This document shows positions 23,121-26,544 of a stretch of DNA of 26,544 bases, in pieces. The position numbers and the translations under genes are program-made. Source of the stretch: Asterionellopsis glacialis (lineage: Eukaryota; Bacillariophyta; Plagiogrammaphyceae; Rhaphoneidales; Asterionellopsidaceae); NCBI GenBank assembly GCA_014885115.2, contig WKLE02001451.1, positions 1-26,544 on the forward strand. Reading direction: 5' to 3'. Below the pieces are notes generated by a model. It was not told the DNA's origin. It saw only the letters and a list, made by a program, of their open reading frames with translations, and made no database searches. The number at the start of each line of letters is the position of its first letter. The stretch's first letter is position 1.

Positions 23121-23957
23121 ATGATGACGAAGTATCTTTCAAAAGATAAAATAATATCATTGGTCTGCTTTTTTCTATCAGTTAATCCATATAATCATGA
23201 TAGCTTGGGCGTTGGACGTGTTTGTGCTTGGACTGTATCAAACATTGAAGTACATAAAGTGCCGTTGAAAGACAGGCGCGAAACGATCGGTCAATCCTCT
23301 TCAGCAGCAGCATCGCCTTGGTGTTTTGCTGCATCATCCATCGTAGACTTAAAACCAAGTGATAACTTCCTTGCTACACAAGTATGGCCTTCAGCACGAA
23401 CAGCTGCTATGGCATTACAACAACACCTTGATCCCAAATGGAAGGTGTGCGAATTTGGATGTGGACCAGGGTTGCCTTCTCTAACAGCTGCTAGGATGGG
23501 CGCTGAAAAAGTAATTGCAACAGATCTTGACAAATTTGCTCTCAAATTGGTACAAGCAGCAGCCTCAGAACAACAATTGGATTCCATACTAGAAACTAGG
23601 TCGTTTGATCTTACAACACCAATTCATAATAACCAAGACCAAGAAGATAAAACAAATATGGCTCGCTCAGTAAAGGTATTGGTGCCTCCAAAAGCAGATC
23701 TTTACATTTTGTCTGATGTTTTCGAATCATCGACTGTAGCTCGAGGTGCCGCTGCATGGACAAAACAGTTACTAAATGATGGGTGTCGGGTATGGGTATT
23801 TGCTCAGACAGATCGAGCCCAACGAGAGGTCTTTATCGATGAACTCAGAAAAATATACGACCCAGGCTGTAACTGGTCTACTCCTGAGCAGTATACAGGC
23901 ACTCAACAACGGCTTTGGTTGTGTGAAGTCGACGAAACAGCAGTGTCGTACAGGTGA
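23121..23957 (+). CDS. METTL20/ETFBKMT-like class I methyltransferase
   Basis: 278 aa, ATG at 23121 and TGA at 23955-23957. It is a Rossmann-type SAM-dependent methyltransferase: motif I is VCEFGCGPGLPSL (109-121), the acidic residue after strand 2 is in IATDLD (132-137), and YILSDVFESS (195-204) is the post-II region. The lead-in TQVWPSARTAAMAL (87-99) resembles the WPSA motif of the METTL20/ETFB lysine methyltransferase group, which methylates protein lysines; substrate assignment from this alone is not secure. The N-terminus has a hydrophobic stretch (about 11-22) followed by a Ser/basic region, possibly an organelle-targeting or signal sequence, which would suit a mitochondrial enzyme. 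A polar insert lies at about 168-185. It could alternatively be another METTL21-type protein methyltransferase. Confidence 0.8.
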   Translation: MMTKYLSKDKIISLVCFFLSVNPYNHDSLGVGRVCAWTVSNIEVHKVPLKDRRETIGQSSSAAASPWCFAASSIVDLKPSDNFLATQVWPSARTAAMALQQHLDPKWKVCEFGCGPGLPSLTAARMGAEKVIATDLDKFALKLVQAAASEQQLDSILETRSFDLTTPIHNNQDQEDKTNMARSVKVLVPPKADLYILSDVFESSTVARGAAAWTKQLLNDGCRVWVFAQTDRAQREVFIDELRKIYDPGCNWSTPEQYTGTQQRLWLCEVDETAVSYR

Positions 23958-24877
23958 GAATGTTTTTTGGATATCATGTCAATTTAGATGCCCGAGGTAC
24001 ATCTAGAAGACAAAGAACCGCAGCAACAAATAGTGACCGACTAATGTGCTTACAGAGCAAATCCCCACCATAACAATAATAGGATTGGTCACGGAAGAAT
24101 AAGCATGGTTCGTTTATCATCAACGCTTGTTGCAGTTGCCGCTGTCTTTTCCGGTGCCATGGGGGCTACACCGCCATGTGGTGTGGCCACAAGGTCGTAC
24201 CAGATGACAGCGACAATGTTCCGACGATGATCGACATTATTACTACTCTTTGATGGGCAGGAGGATAGAAGGCATTTAATATGTGAACAATAATAGTCCT
24301 AGTGAAGGCGTTGCATGGAGGAAAAATGTTCGGAAGAAAAAATGATCGATATGAGTAGCTCGACACCTACCCATGCTTGTGAGCTCTACACACTGTCAAT
24401 AACAACCAAACACCGGACCGCGATTTGAAAAGACAAAGATCCCCACAAAGACACAAACCTTATCGGGAGAGTTGATCGTCGTCTGCAGGAATCAATCTCT
24501 CTCCACCATCTCTCTCCTACAAAGAGTCGATTGCATTAACGATCATTAGCTAGTCAGATCATCATTGAACGAATGCAAAAGAAATACCAAGTGTCGTTGA
24601 AGCAATTTCATACCAAAAAGTCAAATAATTAGTATTGCATCATGTGGGGAGCACCACCACCACCACCCGGTGGAGTGATGAATTATGGAATGCGAGGAGA
24701 AGCAGTGACCAGCAGCTAGAAAAGGCCATAACAGCAACAAATTCGCGTAAAGAGTAATGATTTCCTTCAAGCAGAGCTACCGTGTGTAATGGCCCTATGG
24801 GCAGCGCTTACAATGAGATAACTTATTTCCCCGTTTAAAAAAAAATAGAAACAAATTTTATTTTACCTTAATTTTTG
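23958..24877. other. Convergent gap with two tiny reading frames
   Basis: About 920 bp between the ends of the methyltransferase and CIAO1 genes, longer than the other convergent gaps. It contains the 41-codon secretory-type frame at 24105-24230 and a 25-codon frame at 24642-24719 beginning MWGAPPPPPGG. A CT-rich tract lies at about 24496-24520. It may hold a decayed or unannotated short gene. Confidence 0.5.
24105..24230 (+). CDS. Possible small secreted peptide or leftover signal-peptide exon
   Basis: A 41-codon frame from ATG 24105 to TGA 24228-24230. The first 22 residues form a convincing signal peptide: basic start (MVRLSS), hydrophobic core (TLVAVAAVFSG) and small residues before a cut near GAMGA. 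The rest is short with a single Cys and no domain. It may be a first exon of a lost gene, a small secreted peptide, or chance. No downstream continuation was found. Confidence 0.25.
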   Translation: MVRLSSTLVAVAAVFSGAMGATPPCGVATRSYQMTATMFRR

Positions 24878-26212
24878 TTAGACTCGATATCTCCAAATTC
24901 GAATCGTTCCATCATCCCCAGCAGAGGCTAATAGCGATCCGTCCAAAGGATGCCAACATACACCATTTACGTCACCATTGCCATGAGCATCGTCGACAGC
25001 CGCATCCAAGCAAAACATAGGCTGATCCGAAGTACCTCCTGGAACTTCTCGGTAAATTTGAATCGAATTATCACCACCGCCCGAGGCCATCCGTCCGTGA
25101 CCGGCTCGAGCAGGAGAACAATCTATCGAATATACCTCACGCGAATGAGCTAATGGTAACTTTCCCACACACTTCCACAATCCTGTATTATCACCGCCCT
25201 CCTCATTTGGAAACAACGTTTTTCTTTCAAAGGCCGTGTAGTGCTTAAAGATACTCAAGGAACCATCCGCCGAGCCAGAAACAAGACGACCTCCACCTGG
25301 TGCAGCAGCCAAGGACCATACTGTAGAATCATCTGTTGACAATGTCATGGCACAATACCAATCTCCCCCGTCTTCTGCCCAGCATCGGATGGTATCATCA
25401 TACGAAGCTGATAAAAGAATTTCATCACCATCTCCCCACTGCCCATGGCTTGGTGCAAATTCGACAGATTTCACGTCTCCCTCGTGTCCGTGCAATACTG
25501 CCAAACATTCAAATTCTCCACCATCGTAAGCATTTTCACTAGAATATGACGGCCCACCTATTGTCCCAGTCAAAAAACATTCCCAAATCCAAACTGTCTT
25601 ATCTCTTCCGCAAGTAGCAAGCAGAGAACCGGTGGCATTCCAAGCGACACATTTTACTTCATTGTCGTGACCTTCAAGTTGGGCTGTACATTCCCATCCG
25701 TTTTCTTCTCTGTACGAGTCACCGTTGGGATTGTATTCCCAAATTGCAACAGTCCCATCAAATGATGCTGATGCTAGTACCGGTCCTTGACCCGGACAGG
25801 GAGCAAATGCTAAGGATCTGATAGTTCTTTCGTGGATACCAGATAACACGGCAAATAATGACCACTCATCGTCACCGTCACTGTCACTGTCACTGTCACT
25901 GTCACCGTCACCGTCACTGTCACTTTTTTCATTGTTCTCATCACTATCTGCATCACTGCTGGTGTCCCCTTTCTTGCTCCTATCAGTCCTTTTCCAGATA
26001 CGAATGCACGGATCAGGGGCTCCGTAACAACTGGCCAACCATTCTCCATCATTAGACCAGGCGCATTGCCAAGCTGGCGATCGTGTCGAATACTTCAACC
26101 GTGAAGATGACACTAAATATGAACTCGATCTATCAATATTCTCTTCATCGCCTGCAAGCGGTAACGATAAAACAGAGATGCAGGACAAAGATCCATTGCC
26201 GTCTTCCTGCAT
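24878..26212 (-). CDS. CIAO1: CIAO1/Cia1, WD40 targeting subunit of cytosolic Fe-S assembly
   Basis: 444 aa, ATG at 26210-26212 and TAA at 24878-24880. CIAO1/Cia1 is the WD40 scaffold of the CIA targeting complex (with MMS19 and CIAO2), which delivers Fe-S clusters to cytosolic and nuclear proteins. Seven WD40 repeats fill the protein. Family-like segments include LASASFDGTVAIWE (146-159), GHDNEVKCVAW (181-191), LATCGRDKTVWIWE (198-211), LHGHEGDVKSVEF (240-252), LLSASYDDTIRCW (266-278) and the final LLASAGDDGTIRIWRYRV. The CGRDK.VW.WE segment is a hallmark of this family. A Ser/Asp repeat insert (about 80-116) between blades 1 and 2 makes it longer than the animal protein (about 340 aa). The frame stays open upstream of the ATG but no earlier ATG is seen; a short 5' UTR intron is likely. 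Confidence 0.92.
   Translation of the reverse strand: MQEDGNGSLSCISVLSLPLAGDEENIDRSSSYLVSSSRLKYSTRSPAWQCAWSNDGEWLASCYGAPDPCIRIWKRTDRSKKGDTSSDADSDENNEKSDSDGDGDSDSDSDSDGDDEWSLFAVLSGIHERTIRSLAFAPCPGQGPVLASASFDGTVAIWEYNPNGDSYREENGWECTAQLEGHDNEVKCVAWNATGSLLATCGRDKTVWIWECFLTGTIGGPSYSSENAYDGGEFECLAVLHGHEGDVKSVEFAPSHGQWGDGDEILLSASYDDTIRCWAEDGGDWYCAMTLSTDDSTVWSLAAAPGGGRLVSGSADGSLSIFKHYTAFERKTLFPNEEGGDNTGLWKCVGKLPLAHSREVYSIDCSPARAGHGRMASGGGDNSIQIYREVPGGTSDQPMFCLDAAVDDAHGNGDVNGVCWHPLDGSLLASAGDDGTIRIWRYRV
25871..25924. repeat. Coding hexamer repeat in CIAO1
   Basis: Nine consecutive GTCACY units (54 bp) encode the Ser/Gly-Asp repeat of the blade 1-2 insert. It lies in a surface loop and keeps the frame. 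Confidence 0.9.
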
Positions 26213-26544
26213 GGTTAGAACTGAAGAAGTTGTGTTTCTTTCAGCAACGAGCCACTGCGAACCAGAGCTGTGCTGTTGGAAGTAGACTATAATATTATTA
26301 TTCTAATACTTTTAATCTCTGATCACAACTTACCAGGCGGATATTTGACAATTCTTGTGTGCTGATGGACAGGCGTTAGAGATTAGAGAGGGATCCTGTG
26401 ATTGGGTATTTAGGACTAGTACTAGTCCTATGTTAAATAGGACTCTAGCTAGAGTACTCGTACTCGGACTCGAGGGTACGACTACTCTCTAGGAAACGCT
26501 ATTTTTCTCGATTAGAACTTTTTTGCCTTTTTTTTCTCGATGCA
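26213..26544. promoter_or_regulatory. 5' region of CIAO1 with likely UTR intron and palindromes
   Basis: On the minus strand a donor CCTG|GTAAGT (GT at 26333-26332) and an acceptor TCCAACAG (AG at 26274-26273) bound a 61-bp candidate intron in the 5' UTR; a weaker acceptor ATTATAG precedes it. Further upstream are a 20-bp palindrome (26411-26430) and ACTCTAGCTAGAGT (26442-26455). Confidence 0.4.
26411..26455. repeat. Two perfect palindromes upstream of CIAO1
   Basis: TAGGACTAGTACTAGTCCTA (26411-26430) is a 20-bp perfect palindrome, followed 11 bp later by the 14-bp palindrome ACTCTAGCTAGAGT (26442-26455). Both resemble the TAGGACY/CTCTAGAG elements at 22907-22978. Confidence 0.88.

Overview
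This is a nuclear window from a eukaryote with compact, intron-poor genes. A diatom, probably pennate, fits best. The evidence is GT-AG introns of about 80-280 bp, an Arp1 gene, an SRPK splicing kinase, the cytosolic Fe-S factor CIAO1, an SRR1-family gene, Asn/Ser/Asp-rich low-complexity inserts, and an SGNH-like membrane-anchored protein of a kind common in diatoms. The organism call is inference; no rRNA, tRNA, CRISPR or intact transposon was seen.

Layout, left to right: a 3'-partial unknown gene (+, 1-234); a membrane-anchored SGNH-hydrolase-like protein (-, 960-3248); an SRR1-like protein (+, 3801-4718); a receptor-type adenylyl cyclase with an ABC-transporter solute-binding ectodomain (-, 5224-7875); the dynactin subunit Arp1 (+, two exons, 10307-11789); an SLC35F6/EamA-type transporter (-, 12192-13703); a small zinc-ribbon protein (+, 17320-17556); a four-exon SRPK-type kinase (-, 17862-21612); a METTL20/ETFBKMT-like methyltransferase (+, 23121-23957); and the seven-bladed WD40 protein CIAO1/Cia1 (-, 24878-26212). 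The ten genes alternate strictly in strand, so every gap is either convergent (short, plain) or divergent.

The genes do not form one pathway; most are single-copy housekeeping functions (splicing, Fe-S assembly, dynein transport, protein methylation). The standout is the cyclase: signal peptide, bacterial-type solute-binding domain, one membrane span, then a class III cyclase with all catalytic residues and an adenine-type Lys/Asp pair. It reads as a nutrient- or metabolite-sensing cAMP receptor.

The three longest divergent gaps (about 7.9-10.3, 13.7-17.3 and 21.6-23.1 kb) and the DNA upstream of CIAO1 carry dense short palindromes of three kinds: TACCWGGTA, AGGWCCT and CTCTAGAG. These are essentially absent from coding exons and from convergent gaps. 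They include a 33-bp near-perfect palindrome (22946-22978) next to a 13-bp-stem hairpin, and a 20-bp perfect palindrome (26411-26430).
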